64,000 nt of DNA from Streptomyces wuyuanensis (lineage in GTDB: Bacteria; Actinomycetota; Actinomycetes; Streptomycetales; Streptomycetaceae), in NCBI RefSeq assembly GCF_900103455.1, contig NZ_FNHI01000029.1, positions 60,676 to 124,675 on the forward strand. Direction: 5' to 3'. Position 1 is the first letter of the stretch. Every line of letters begins with the position of its first letter. Shown piece after piece: positions 42,395-51,969 of this stretch. The notes under the pieces were generated by a model that worked only from the letters and a program-made list of their open reading frames with translations, did no database searches and was not told the origin of the DNA. The position numbers and the translations under genes were made by a program.

Positions 42395-43690
42395 TCACCT
42401 CGTCCCACCTCGCCCTCTCTCACCGCGACCCGTCCCGCCCGGCCTGGTCCGCCGTGCCTCCCGGCGGTCCGCGGCCTCCGGGGCCGCCGCCGAGGGCCTT
42501 CCGTCCGGGGCGTCCGCGGCGTCCGCTTCGGCCTCCCGCCCCACGAGCCCCGGCGCGAGGAGCAGCGTCACGACCACCGAGGCCGCGGCCATCGCTCCCA
42601 TCGCCGCCGCGGGCGAGGTGAACTGGGCGAGGGCGCCCGCGAGTGCCGCCGCGAGGCCCTGGGCCGTGAGCATGCCGGAGGTGTGCAGCCCGAGGGCTTG
42701 GCCGCGCAGGCCGTCAGGGGTCAGTTCCATCAGCCGCTCCTGGAGCAGCAGGCCGGCGGCGAAGCCGACCGAGGCAAGCACCACGGCCGCGGCGGCGAGC
42801 GGCACCGGCGGATGCAGGGCGAGCAGGAGGTACGGGCAGGCCAGGAGCAGCCGGAGCGGGGCGCCGAGCCGCCGGCGGAGGCGGGCCGGTACGAAGCGTC
42901 CGACCAGGACGTCGCCGGTCAGCATGCCCAACGCCCCCGCCGCGTAGAGGAGTCCGGCGTGCCGTGGGGCATACGGTACGAAAAGGGCATCGCAGCCGAC
43001 GACGAGCCCGTTGGGCACCCAGAGCGCGAGGTAGACGCGGCGCCGTTGGGCGGACGACCACAGCAGTGCGTTGTTCCGCCAGGTCTCGGCGACCGACGGC
43101 CGCCCCGAGGCCCGGGGCGCCCGGCGGCTGAGGCCCGCGCGGGCGACGGCCGCGGCGGCGGCGTACAGCGCCGCCGCCATGAGCAGCGTGCCGCGCGGTG
43201 AGAGCACGGTGAGCAGTGCGGCCCCTGCCGCGAAGCCGCAGATCTGCATCGTGCCGACGCACATGTTGAGCACCGAGCGGCCCAGCAGGTAGCCGTCGGC
43301 CGTGAGCGTCTCGTGGAGCAGTCCCCCGCGCACCCCGCCCCCGAGGGCAGCGAGGGGTCCAAGGCCGAACAGCACGGCGAACACCGCCCATACCGGCAGA
43401 GCGGGTACGGCCATGACCGCGGTTCCGAGCGCGGTGACGGCCGGCAGCACCGTCAGCGCGGCGCGCGGCGGCAGCCGGTCGGCGGCGGACAGCAGGGTCG
43501 TGGCGCCGATCACCTGGGCGAGCGAGGGACCGAACATGGCCAGGGCGGACAGCAGCGGGGAGCCCGTCGCCGAGTGGACGAGCGTGCCCAGTGCCAGTCC
43601 GCCCACCGTCTGCGCGGCGGTCTGGGCGCTGGTGCCGAGGAACAGCGGGGTGAACTCCGGTGCGCGGAAGAGCTCTCGGTAGATACGCAT
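42395..43690 (-). CDS. MFS transporter
   Basis: 431 aa from the ATG at 43690 (MRIYRELFRAPEFTPLFLGT). Twelve predicted helices; LSAADRLPPRAALTVLPAVTA is the loop between helices 2 and 3, and FVPARLRRRLGAPLRLLL the equivalent in the second half. The last 40 residues are a charged cytoplasmic tail rich in Arg, Gly and Asp. Divergently transcribed from an ArsR-type gene with an inverted repeat between, so probably regulated by it. Exporter of an unknown small molecule. Confidence 0.92.
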   Translation of the reverse strand: MRIYRELFRAPEFTPLFLGTSAQTAAQTVGGLALGTLVHSATGSPLLSALAMFGPSLAQVIGATTLLSAADRLPPRAALTVLPAVTALGTAVMAVPALPVWAVFAVLFGLGPLAALGGGVRGGLLHETLTADGYLLGRSVLNMCVGTMQICGFAAGAALLTVLSPRGTLLMAAALYAAAAAVARAGLSRRAPRASGRPSVAETWRNNALLWSSAQRRRVYLALWVPNGLVVGCDALFVPYAPRHAGLLYAAGALGMLTGDVLVGRFVPARLRRRLGAPLRLLLACPYLLLALHPPVPLAAAAVVLASVGFAAGLLLQERLMELTPDGLRGQALGLHTSGMLTAQGLAAALAGALAQFTSPAAAMGAMAAASVVVTLLLAPGLVGREAEADAADAPDGRPSAAAPEAADRREARRTRPGGTGRGERGRGGTR

Positions 43691-43727
43691 GGGCGGAGTC
43701 TGAGCGGATCGCGCCGGCGGCGTTACT

Positions 43728-43747
43728 GTTTCGCGGGGAGGCGAAAC
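43728..43747. promoter_or_regulatory. operator-like inverted repeat between ArsR and MFS genes
   Basis: GTTTCGC (43728-43734) and GCGAAAC (43741-43747) around GGGGAG. The spacer is also the Shine-Dalgarno of the ArsR gene, whose ATG follows at 43749, so binding here would block both transcription and access to the ArsR mRNA start region: likely autoregulation. Confidence 0.65.
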
Positions 43748-43748
43748 G

Positions 43749-44720
43749 ATGGGGTGGTGGCAGGTCGGAGCGGACACGCTCGCGGAGAGCCGGTTCGTGG
43801 TGTCGCCGCTGGCCGAGACGACGGCGAGCCTGATGTCCCTCGCCCGGCGCACCTCGGGTCATCCGGGTGGGCGGGCCTGGCTCGAAACCCATCTGCCCGC
43901 GTACCGGGAGCGGTTGGCGGCCGATCCGGTCACGGAGCAGCTCGTGCGGGCGGCTCTCGGCCGCAGCTGGATCGCGGATTTCCTCACCCCGGCGCCGGGA
44001 GCAGCCGTCGACCCGGTGTTGGAGGAGGAGCTGGCGCGGATACGGGACACCCCGGCGGCGACTGCACGGGCCGACCTGGAGGTCTCGCTCGGCGGTCCGC
44101 TGCCGGGCCCGCTGCTCCGCGACGATCTGCCCGCACGGGCGGCGGGTCTGCTGGAGTGGGTGTGGGAGCGGACCGTGCTGCCGTACTGGCCCCGCCGCCG
44201 GAGGGTCCTCGAGGCCGATGTGGTGGCCCGTGCGGGGCGGTTGAGCCGGGACGGATGGGCCGCCGTGATCGGCGGGATGCGTCCGGGCCTGGTGTGGCTC
44301 GGCGGGGGTCGGCTGCAGATCAACACGCACGACAACCCGCCGCGGGAAATCACCTGTGCGCGGCTGCTGTTCGTCCCGGTCACCCAGGACCACGGCTGGG
44401 TGGCGTGGGAGCATCCGCATCGCTACGCGGTGGTCTATCCGTGCGCCGGCGTGCTGACCGGCGAGGACCGCTCCTCGGTGCCGCGGCCCCTGGAGCGCCT
44501 CCTGGGCCCGGCCCGGGCACGGGTCCTGGTGCTGCTCGGGACCCCGAAGAGCACGACGCAACTGGTCGCCCTGACCGGCCAGGGCCTGGGTTCGGTGGGC
44601 CGCCATCTCAGGGTGCTGCTCGACGCCGGTCTGGCCGTACGCAGGCGCGACGGCCGGTCCGTCCTCTACCACCGCACGGCCGCGGGCGAGGTGCTGGTCA
44701 GGGCGCAGGAGCCCGGCTGA
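43749..44720 (+). CDS. ArsR-type winged-helix regulator with DUF5937-like N-terminal domain
   Basis: 323 aa. The N-terminal 200 residues (SRFVVSPLAETTASLMSLAR; FLTPAPGAAVDPVLEEELAR) match the DUF5937-like ligand domain often fused to ArsR. The C-terminal 75 residues are a winged helix: RARVLVLLGTPKSTTQLVALTGQGLGSVGRHLRVLLDAGLAVRRRDG in consecutive pieces, ending SVLYHRT. No metal-binding cysteine pair is evident, so the effector is probably organic. Regulates itself and the divergent MFS gene by position. Confidence 0.9.
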   Translation: MGWWQVGADTLAESRFVVSPLAETTASLMSLARRTSGHPGGRAWLETHLPAYRERLAADPVTEQLVRAALGRSWIADFLTPAPGAAVDPVLEEELARIRDTPAATARADLEVSLGGPLPGPLLRDDLPARAAGLLEWVWERTVLPYWPRRRRVLEADVVARAGRLSRDGWAAVIGGMRPGLVWLGGGRLQINTHDNPPREITCARLLFVPVTQDHGWVAWEHPHRYAVVYPCAGVLTGEDRSSVPRPLERLLGPARARVLVLLGTPKSTTQLVALTGQGLGSVGRHLRVLLDAGLAVRRRDGRSVLYHRTAAGEVLVRAQEPG

Positions 44721-44805
44721 GGCGACGTACGGGGCGCGCCGGGAGGGGCGGCCGACCGGGAGCGGCGCCCCGCCAACCGGAAGCCCCGCCACGGGGAAGC
44801 CCTGT

Positions 44806-44867
44806 CATCCGGAAGTCCACCATCCGGCAGCCCCGCCACCCGGGAGCCCCCATCCGGAAGTCCACCA
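44806..44867. repeat. 17-bp direct repeat between convergent genes
   Basis: CATCCGGAAGTCCACCA occurs at 44806-44822 and exactly at 44851-44867, within a stretch of related CCGGAAG/CCGGCAG/CCGGGAG units from 44758 to 44880. No gene in 44721-44907. Confidence 0.7.
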
Positions 44868-44907
44868 CCCCCGGAAGCCGACCCGCCCGGCGCCCGGTTG
44901 GGGCCTT

Positions 44908-45327
44908 TCAGCCCATGTGGAACAGGGGCCCCGTGAGCGTCAGCCCGAGGTCGTGGCCCGCGTAGGCGAAGAACGCCAGCATCACCAGCGCCGCCCCGCC
45001 GAGGGCGGCGTCCTTCAGGAACGAGATCTGTTCCGTCTGGCGCGTCTGGGGATCGGTCTCCTTCCAGAACGCATGCATGATCAGCGCGGTGGGGAAGACG
45101 AAGACCGCGATCAGCAGGGCGCCCAGGTCGGCCCAGACGCCGAGCACGATGCTCAGGCCGCCGAGCAGCATGATCACTCCGCTCAGCAGGGTCGCGGCCT
45201 CCGCGGCGGGCACGCCCTTGGACGCGGCGTAGGCACCCAGTTGCTTGTGCTGGGTGAGGTGCCCCACCGCCGACGAGAGGAACACGATCGCGAACAGGAT
45301 GCGCCCAATCAGGACCAGGACATCCAT
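44908..45327 (-). CDS. DoxX family membrane protein
   Basis: 139 aa, four membrane helices. VLIGRILFAIVFLSSAVGHL, ATLLSGVIMLLGGLSIVLG, FVFPTALIMHAFWKETDPQTRQTEQISFLKD (in pieces) and GGAALVMLAFFAYAG are typical DoxX signatures. These proteins are linked to thiol and oxidant homeostasis in actinobacteria, where a DoxX member acts with superoxide dismutase and a thiosulfate sulfurtransferase in mycobacteria. No such partner is adjacent here. Confidence 0.93.
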   Translation of the reverse strand: MDVLVLIGRILFAIVFLSSAVGHLTQHKQLGAYAASKGVPAAEAATLLSGVIMLLGGLSIVLGVWADLGALLIAVFVFPTALIMHAFWKETDPQTRQTEQISFLKDAALGGAALVMLAFFAYAGHDLGLTLTGPLFHMG

Positions 45328-45546
45328 GCCGGCCTCCCGGGTTCAAGAGAGCGATGGTCTCCGCCTCAATTGTCCACCGGGCCGGGGCAACGATCAGGTC
45401 GAGGCATCGCCGCAGGTCAGAGGCGCGGGCAGGAGGAGCCCGGATGGCTCCCCGGGGCCGCGCGGGGGGTGACAAGGGTTTTCCCCGTATCGGGTTCACC
45501 TCGCCGTTCCCTACTGTCTGCCGCACCGGCGGATCCCGGCCAACTG

Positions 45547-45561
45547 ACCTGAATGTCAGGT
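45547..45561. promoter_or_regulatory. palindrome ACCTGA-ATG-TCAGGT upstream of the subtilase gene
   Basis: Perfect 6-bp arms with a 3-bp spacer, about 175 bp upstream of the protease start, followed by an AT-richer GTTAAC. Candidate operator. Between 45328 and 45734 no other gene is visible. Confidence 0.45.
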
Positions 45562-45734
45562 GCATGTTAACCCTGGGTGACGTCCGGTGGCGGCTCTTGA
45601 CCAGGGGCCGTCGCGCAGGAGGCGGCGCACGGGCTCACCCGGCCCGGGGCACCACGGATCGCACCCCCACAGCGAACCGCGGGACCCATGCGCCGCCCCT
45701 CTGCGTTCCGCACCGTCAGTTGAAAGGGATCATC

Positions 45735-47567
45735 TTGAACGGTTCCGGACGGAGACTCATATCCGTCGTGGCCGCGAGCGCCACGATTCTGGGTGCCGCC
45801 GCCACTTCCTCCGTGGCCTTCGCCGCCGCCTCGGGGGAACCCTCGCCGAAGCCCGCTCCGGCTTCGCAGGCGATGACCGCAATCCCCTCCTCGCCCGTCG
45901 AGAAGGTCATCGTCACCTACAAGCCCCAGGCCGCAGAGGCGGGTTCGAACACCGCCGCCGCCGGGGACGCCAAGGCCAAGGGCTCCGAGACCGGGGAGAG
46001 CCTGCGCTTCGAACGCCGGCTCGCCGGGGGCGCCGCCCTGGTCGACCTGGGCGGCGAGACCTCGAAGAAGGACCTCGCCGAGGTCATGGACGCCTTCCGC
46101 GCCGACCCCTCGGTCGCCTCCGTGGAGCCGGACATCCGCGCCTACGCGATGGCCGTCACCCCGAACGACACCGATTACACCAAGCAGTGGGACCTGTTCG
46201 AGGCCACGGGCGGGATGAACGTCCCCGGCGCCTGGGACAAGACCACGGGCAGCGGTGTCACCGTCGCCGTCATCGACACCGGCTACGCCGCCCACTCGGA
46301 CCTGGCCGCAGGCGTCGTCTCCGGCTACGACTTCATCTCCAGCTCCGCGGACGCCCGTGACGGCAACGGGCGTGACAGCAACGCCAAGGACGAGGGCGAC
46401 TGGAACGCCACCGACAACGAGTGCGGTCTCGGTTCCAAGGCGAGCGGCTCGTCCTGGCACGGCACGCACGTCGCGGGCACCATCGCCGCCACCACGAACA
46501 ACGGCAAGGGCGTCGCGGGCATCGCGTACAACGCGAAGATCCAGCCCGTGCGGGTGCTCGGCAAGTGCGGTGGCTCGTCCTCGGACATCGCCGACGCCAT
46601 CACCTGGGCCTCCGGCGGCAGCGTCCCCGGCGTCCCGGCGAACCCGACCCCGGCGAAGGTGATCAACCTCAGCCTCGGCGGTGCCAGCTCCACCTGCCCG
46701 AGCGTCTACCAGAACGCCATCAACGGCGCCGTGTCCCGCGGCACCACGGTGGTCGTCGCGGCCGGCAACAGCAACGCCAACGCCTCGGGCTTCACCCCCG
46801 CCAACTGCGCCAACATCATCAACGTCGCGTCGACGAGCCGTGAGGGCAACCGGTCCTTCTACTCCAACTTCGGCTCGAGCGTCGACGTGGCGGCGCCCGG
46901 CGGCGAGACCCGCCGCGCCACCGACACGCCCGGCACCGTCACCACCCCCGAGAACGGCATCCTCTCCACGCTGAACTCGGGCACCACCACCCAGTCCGCC
47001 GAGAACTACAAGCCCTACCAGGGCACTTCGATGGCCGCCCCGCACATCGCAGGTCTCGCCGCGCTGCTGGAATCCGTCAAGCCGGCACTGACCCCGGCCG
47101 ACATCGAGTCGGCGATCAAGGCCAACGCCCGTCCGCTGCCCGGCACGTGCACCGGCGGCTGCGGCACCGGCATCGCCGACGCCACGAAGACCGTCAACGC
47201 GGTCTCCGGCACCACGCCCGGCGGCACGACCTTCACCAACGGTACGGACGTCACGATCGCGGACAACTCGACGGTCTCGTCCTCGATCGCCGTCACCGGC
47301 CGCACCGGCAACGCCCCCGCCGCCCTCAAGGTCGACGTGGACATCAAGCACACCTGGCGCGGTGACCTGGTCGTCGACCTGGTCGCCCCGGACGGGACCG
47401 TGCGCAACCTGAAGGCCTCGTCCGGTTCGGACAGCGCGGACAACGTCCTCGCCACCTACACCGTCGACGCCTCCAGCGAGGTCGCCAACGGGACCTGGAA
47501 GCTGCAGGTCCGCGATGTGGCATCAGGTGACACCGGATACATCGACACCTGGAGTCTCACTTTCTGA
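45735..47567 (+). CDS. secreted S8 subtilisin-like serine protease with I9 propeptide and P domain
   Basis: 610 aa from the TTG at 45735, six bases after AAAGGGA. A signal peptide ends near residue 31 (SSVAFAAASG). The propeptide (residues 55-140) is inhibitor-I9-like (VEKVIVTYKPQA to VEPDIRAYAMAV). The S8 domain has the catalytic triad Asp181 (VAVIDTGY), His242 (SSWHGTHVAGT) and Ser432 (GTSMAAPH), with oxyanion Asn in VAAGNSNAN. The C-terminal ~100 residues are a P/proprotein-convertase domain (DIKHTWRGDLVVDLVAPDG to GYIDTWSLTF). Two CxxxC pairs suggest disulfides. An extracellular protease for nutrient release or for processing exported proteins. Confidence 0.96.
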   Translation: MNGSGRRLISVVAASATILGAAATSSVAFAAASGEPSPKPAPASQAMTAIPSSPVEKVIVTYKPQAAEAGSNTAAAGDAKAKGSETGESLRFERRLAGGAALVDLGGETSKKDLAEVMDAFRADPSVASVEPDIRAYAMAVTPNDTDYTKQWDLFEATGGMNVPGAWDKTTGSGVTVAVIDTGYAAHSDLAAGVVSGYDFISSSADARDGNGRDSNAKDEGDWNATDNECGLGSKASGSSWHGTHVAGTIAATTNNGKGVAGIAYNAKIQPVRVLGKCGGSSSDIADAITWASGGSVPGVPANPTPAKVINLSLGGASSTCPSVYQNAINGAVSRGTTVVVAAGNSNANASGFTPANCANIINVASTSREGNRSFYSNFGSSVDVAAPGGETRRATDTPGTVTTPENGILSTLNSGTTTQSAENYKPYQGTSMAAPHIAGLAALLESVKPALTPADIESAIKANARPLPGTCTGGCGTGIADATKTVNAVSGTTPGGTTFTNGTDVTIADNSTVSSSIAVTGRTGNAPAALKVDVDIKHTWRGDLVVDLVAPDGTVRNLKASSGSDSADNVLATYTVDASSEVANGTWKLQVRDVASGDTGYIDTWSLTF

Positions 47568-47599
47568 GACACCGGCGTGACCGACATCCATGCAGGTCA

Positions 47600-47636
47600 G
47601 GGGCGCGTCCGCGGACATGATCCGCGGGCGCGCCCC
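47600..47636 (+). terminator. terminator of the subtilase gene
   Basis: GGGGCGCGTCCGCGGA (47600-47615) pairs with TCCGCGGGCGCGCCCC (47621-47636) with one mismatch and a 5-nt loop, 33 bp past the stop. Confidence 0.85.
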
Positions 47637-47760
47637 GCTGTCGGCCCGGTCCAGACCTGTCCGCATGCCGGACACGAGGCCTGGACGGGGCCGATCTGAT
47701 TCGTATCCTCTGCTCGAACGGGCAGGGGGCCCGCGCACGCCGGAAGGTGGTGGTGGGTAC

Positions 47761-50682
47761 GTGAACGTCAGTGCGTACCTCCCCCGCGCCGGTGTGGGAG
47801 GACCCCCGGTACCGGTCGGCCGGGCCGAACTCCTCGACCGCCTCGACCGCGTCCTGCACTCGCGCGGGCGCGCGCTCCTCACCGGCCCCGCGGGGGTCGG
47901 CAAGTCCGAGGTGGCGCTCGCCATCGCCGCTCGCGCCGAGGCACGCGGAGAGCAGGTGCTGTGGCTCGCCACGCTCCCCACCGACCGCGGGATCCCGGGT
48001 GCGGCCGCGGCCGCGCTCGTGGCCTCGGTCGCCGCGTCGGCGACCGACCCCGGACCGCAGACGGGCCCCGACACGAGCGGCCGGAAGGCAGACGCGGATC
48101 AGGACGCCCTCCGGGCGCTGCCCGGCCCCCAGCGCGCCGCGGTGGCCATGCTGTGCCGTGAGGCTCCCGTACCCGAGGAGGGCTGGGACCGCATCGCCCT
48201 GCGCCTCGCACTCGCCGGGATCCTCCGTACGCTCGCCGCCCGCACTCCCGTCCTGCTCGTCGTCGACGGAGTCCAGCGGATGGACCCGGAGAGCGCGGAC
48301 CTGCTGCGCTTCGCCCTCCATCTGGCCCCGCCCGCGCTGCGGGTCATCGCCGTGGAGACCCCGGACGCCGAGGCCTACGCCCCCGGCTCCCCCGGTGACG
48401 GCCCGGAACCGCTGTGGGTCCCCTCCGAGGCGGACGTGCTGAACGTGGCACCGCTGCACGCCGACGAGATCGCCGAACTCCTCATCCACCACCGGCTCCC
48501 GTCGCGGATGGCCGGCCGTATCCACCGGGCGAGCGGCGGCAATCCGCGACTCGCGCTCGCCATCGGCCGTTCCCTCGCCGACGCGCGGACCCCGGTGCAC
48601 CACGCGGAGGCGCTGTCCCTGTCGGGCCGCGCCCGCGACCTCGCCCGGCAGCTCCTCGGCGTGGCCTCCCCCGACGTGCGTGCCACGCTGCTGCTCGCCG
48701 CGCTCGCGCTGCGGCCCTCGGCCTCGCTGATCCGCCGGGCCGGTCGCCCCACCGCGGAGTCCGACCTGGCCACGGCCGAACGGGCCGGGCTGATCACCCT
48801 CACCGAGGACGGGACGGTCGCCTTCACGGCCGGGGTGCTGCCGTCGACACTCGTGCACGACGCCTGCTGGATCGAGCGCAGCCGGGGGCACGCCGCGCTC
48901 GCGCGGGTCGTGGACGACCCGGTGGAGGAGGTACGGCACCGGGCGCTGGCCACGGACGTACCCGACGAGCGGCTGGCGGCCGAGGTGGCCGCCGCGGCCG
49001 ACTCCGCCCGGCGCCGCGGCAACAGCCCACTGGCGGCCGAACTCGCCCTGCTGGCCGCGGAGTCCACGCCCGGTAGGGAGGGTGCGCAGCGGATCGCGCG
49101 GCTCGTGGACGCCGCCGAGGAGGCCGCCCGGGCCGCGCGGGCCGACCTGGCGGTGCGGGCCGCCACGGACCTCCTCTCCCGGGACGCCGCGCCCGCCGAC
49201 CGGGTCCGCGCCCGGCTCGCGGTGCTGGACACCGCGGGACAAGGGCTCACCGACCTCGACGAGATCTACGTGCACGCCATGGAGGACTCGGAGGGCGACA
49301 CCGCGCTGCGGGCCGCCGTACAGCTCCGCCTCGCGGTGAAGTACGTACTCGCCGACGGCGACCCCGTACGGTCACGGGCGGCCGCCGTCGACTCGGCGGA
49401 ACTGGCCTCCTCCGTCGGCGACGCGAAGACGGCGGCACGGGCCCTGACCGTCCGGGCGCGCATGGAGCGCTTCCTGGGCTCGCCGGACGCGGAGCGGGTG
49501 CTCGCCGAGGCGCGGGCCCTGGAGATGGTCGACCGACCGCTCGGAGTCCGCAACGCCGCGCAGATACTGACGATCCGTCACGCCCTGTTCGACGACCGGC
49601 TCGGCGACGCCCGGGACCAGCTCAACGCGCTGCTGCCCCTGGTCGAACGGCGCGGCACCGTCGAGGACGCCATCGAGCTGTTCAACACCTCCGCCGAGGT
49701 CGAGGCGCGCCGGGGCCAGTGCGCGGCTGCGCTGTCGCACGCCGGACGGTCGCTGGCCCTGACCCTGGAGGCGGGCCTCTCCCCGGGGCCCGCCTGGTAC
49801 TCGCTGGCCCTCGCCGAGACCGCCGGGGGCAGTTTCGCCCGCGCCGCCGGCTATGCGCGCCGCAGCGCCCAGGCATCCGAGGAGGAGGGGGACCACGTCT
49901 TCCTGTCCCGCAGCCTCTACGCGCTCGGCCGGGTCCAGCTCGTCACCGGCGACGTGGCCAACGCCCTGGAGACCCTGCGGCGGGTCCAGGCCGGGGAGCG
50001 CGCCCAGTCCGCGGTGGACCCGTCCATGCTGCGCTGGCACGAGGAGCTGGCCGAGGCGCTGCTCGCCAACGACGCCCCGGAGGAGGCCGCCGCGGTGCTG
50101 TCAGGCGTCCGGCCGGTCGCGGAACGGCTGGGCCGCACGACGGTGCTGCTCGGCTGCGACCGGGTGTACGCGCTCTGCCTGGCGGCGACCGGGAAGGCCG
50201 ACGAGGCGGCCGTGCTGCTGTCGGACACCGCCGACCGGTTCGGCGACGCGGGACTGCCGCTGGAGCGCGGCCGGGCGCTGATCGCGCTCGCCCGGGTGGA
50301 GCGCCGCCGCCGCAGGCGCTCCGCGGCCCAGCAGGCGCTGCACGCCGCGGCGACCGTCTTCGAGCGGTCGGGCGCGGCGCCCTGGCTGGCGCTGGCGTCG
50401 GAGAGCCCTTCGGGCACCGTCGAGCCCGCGCCCTCCCGCGACGGCGCGCTGTCGTCCCTGACGGAGGCGGAGCTGCATCTGGCGCTGCTCGTCGGGCAGG
50501 GCGCGAGCAATCAGGAGGCGGCGGCGCGGCTGTATCTCAGCGTGAAGACCGTCGAAGCCCGGCTGACCCGCATCTACCAGAAACTGGACGTCCGTTCGCG
50601 GGCGCAGCTGGCCACCTCTCTGAACGCCTGGCCGGGGCTGAGACCGCCGGCGATCCCGGCTGACGGGCCCGCGGCCTGCTGA
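47761..50682 (+). CDS. large LuxR-family ATP-binding transcriptional regulator (MalT/STAND-like)
   Basis: 973 aa from the GTG at 47761. Residues 20-60: VGRAELLDRLDRVLHSRGRALLTGPAGVGKSEVALAIAA (in pieces) with a Walker A GPAGVGKS; VLLVVDGVQRMD is the Walker B. A long helical, TPR-like middle follows (ALADGDPVRSRAAAVDSAEL and similar). The last 65 residues are a LuxR HTH: LTEAELHLALLVGQGASNQEAAARLYLSVKTVEARLTRIYQKL (in pieces). Effector unknown. Located between the protease gene and a tRNA, with no dedicated target operon. Confidence 0.93.
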   Translation: MNVSAYLPRAGVGGPPVPVGRAELLDRLDRVLHSRGRALLTGPAGVGKSEVALAIAARAEARGEQVLWLATLPTDRGIPGAAAAALVASVAASATDPGPQTGPDTSGRKADADQDALRALPGPQRAAVAMLCREAPVPEEGWDRIALRLALAGILRTLAARTPVLLVVDGVQRMDPESADLLRFALHLAPPALRVIAVETPDAEAYAPGSPGDGPEPLWVPSEADVLNVAPLHADEIAELLIHHRLPSRMAGRIHRASGGNPRLALAIGRSLADARTPVHHAEALSLSGRARDLARQLLGVASPDVRATLLLAALALRPSASLIRRAGRPTAESDLATAERAGLITLTEDGTVAFTAGVLPSTLVHDACWIERSRGHAALARVVDDPVEEVRHRALATDVPDERLAAEVAAAADSARRRGNSPLAAELALLAAESTPGREGAQRIARLVDAAEEAARAARADLAVRAATDLLSRDAAPADRVRARLAVLDTAGQGLTDLDEIYVHAMEDSEGDTALRAAVQLRLAVKYVLADGDPVRSRAAAVDSAELASSVGDAKTAARALTVRARMERFLGSPDAERVLAEARALEMVDRPLGVRNAAQILTIRHALFDDRLGDARDQLNALLPLVERRGTVEDAIELFNTSAEVEARRGQCAAALSHAGRSLALTLEAGLSPGPAWYSLALAETAGGSFARAAGYARRSAQASEEEGDHVFLSRSLYALGRVQLVTGDVANALETLRRVQAGERAQSAVDPSMLRWHEELAEALLANDAPEEAAAVLSGVRPVAERLGRTTVLLGCDRVYALCLAATGKADEAAVLLSDTADRFGDAGLPLERGRALIALARVERRRRRRSAAQQALHAAATVFERSGAAPWLALASESPSGTVEPAPSRDGALSSLTEAELHLALLVGQGASNQEAAARLYLSVKTVEARLTRIYQKLDVRSRAQLATSLNAWPGLRPPAIPADGPAAC

Positions 50683-50690
50683 GCGGGCTC

Positions 50691-50712
50691 GCCCGGCACG
50701 GGGTGGCCGGGC
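50691..50712 (+). terminator. hairpin after the LuxR gene
   Basis: GCCCGG (50691-50696) and CCGGGC (50707-50712) with a 10-nt loop. Short but well placed, nine bases after the stop. Confidence 0.45.
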
Positions 50713-50903
50713 ACGCCCGCGCGGGCCGGCGCCTCCGCCCCGGCGCCACGATCACCGTACGTGGCCATGCGACCGCCGCGGTGCCGTCGGCCCCGGTGGC
50801 GGGCCGGCCCGCACCGGGTGTGAATCGGCGGGCACGCGCGCACCGCGCCGGTGGCCGCGATGCCGGCGGGGTCGCGGTGGTGGCGCCCAGGAGGCGGCGG
50901 GCG

Positions 50904-51167
50904 ATGGCCGGGAACACCATTGACCTCACCGACGAGCGCGCCCGTGCGGCCGGGTCGTGGACGGGCTGCTACCAGGAGAACGACGCGTCCGGGCTCTTCG
51001 TCGACAAGGTGACCATGCCTGGGGCTGCCGCCGGCACCAACCACGAGTTCCACGACGGCAGGGTGCGGGCAAGGACCGTCGCCATGACGGCACGGCCCTC
51101 CAGGACGAGCGCAGTGCCGGTCACGGGGGCTGAGCGGGCCGGGCCGAGGGGCGCCGGCGGGCCGTGA
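50904..51167 (+). CDS. hypothetical small ORF (87 aa), possible
   Basis: ATG at 50904 with AGGAGG nine bases upstream. MAGNTIDLTDERARAAGSWT and ENDASGLFVDKVTM look like a real protein start, but the second half is Arg/Ala/Pro-rich and frame-ambiguous. No family recognised and no operon partner. It may be the front of a frameshifted gene. Confidence 0.3.
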   Translation: MAGNTIDLTDERARAAGSWTGCYQENDASGLFVDKVTMPGAAAGTNHEFHDGRVRARTVAMTARPSRTSAVPVTGAERAGPRGAGGP

Positions 51168-51210
51168 GCCGCAGCACTCCGGGGCCGGCGACGTGGGCTG
51201 CGCGGACAAC

Positions 51211-51252
51211 GCCGAGGGGCCGGGTCGGAAGATTCCGACCCGGCCCCTCGGC
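51211..51252 (-). terminator. 20-bp perfect hairpin terminating tRNA-Pro copy 2
   Basis: The left arm 51211-51230 and the right arm 51233-51252 are perfectly complementary over 20 bp with a 2-nt loop, 16 bp past the tRNA 3' end. Confidence 0.85.
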
Positions 51253-51267
51253 TGCGACTTCGAAAAG

Positions 51268-51341
<74 letters not shown>

Positions 51342-51969
51342 GTGCCCGTCTGACCTGGGGTTTCCCCCGGCCGAACGCGCACGAGAACCATACCGCACTT
51401 CGCCGGGTGGTCACGAACCGATTGCCGGTCGACCCCAAGCGTGGTTGACGCTGCACTGTGGGCCCCGTGACGCGCACCGGACCCACACGACGGGTGACGG
51501 CGCTTACGGCCCCACCAGGGCCGGGACCGCCCGACGGCCCCGAGGACGGGGGACGGGAAGCACGGGCCCGCCGCCGGCTCGACGCCCTGCGGGTGGTCCA
51601 CGACCGGGTGCCCGGCGTCCCCGGAGACCGCCGGTCCGGCGGGTGCCGGCCGGCTACCGCCGCGGAGGCGCTGCCGCGGAGGCCCGGCCGGGGACGACCG
51701 GGTCCACGGACGGCCGCCGATCCCGTCGAGCGAGCACACAGGGCCGGTCGACGGCGCCCGGCCCCCGACCGTCGGGGAGGGCCGCGGCGGTGCGGTGATC
51801 GCCGTGGGGCCGATGCCGGACCCGGTCCCGGCGGCGGCAGAGGGCGTGGACGTCACGGTGCCGTGTGCGACGGCCGTCCGGCCCCGGACGGATCGGCCGG
51901 CCCCGGGCGCCGGCGCGCACCGCCGAGCGGGCGTCCGCGTGCCTCAGCCGGGACTGCCCCTCCGGCCCG
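51342..51969. other. 628-bp stretch without a supported gene
   Basis: Lies between tRNA-Pro copy 2 and the graspetide maturase. A plus-strand reading near 51540-51700 contains RRRLDALRVVHDRVPGVPGD, faintly like the start of GAF/ANTAR regulators, but it is not sustained in one frame. Possibly a decayed gene; otherwise nothing seen. Confidence 0.4.
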
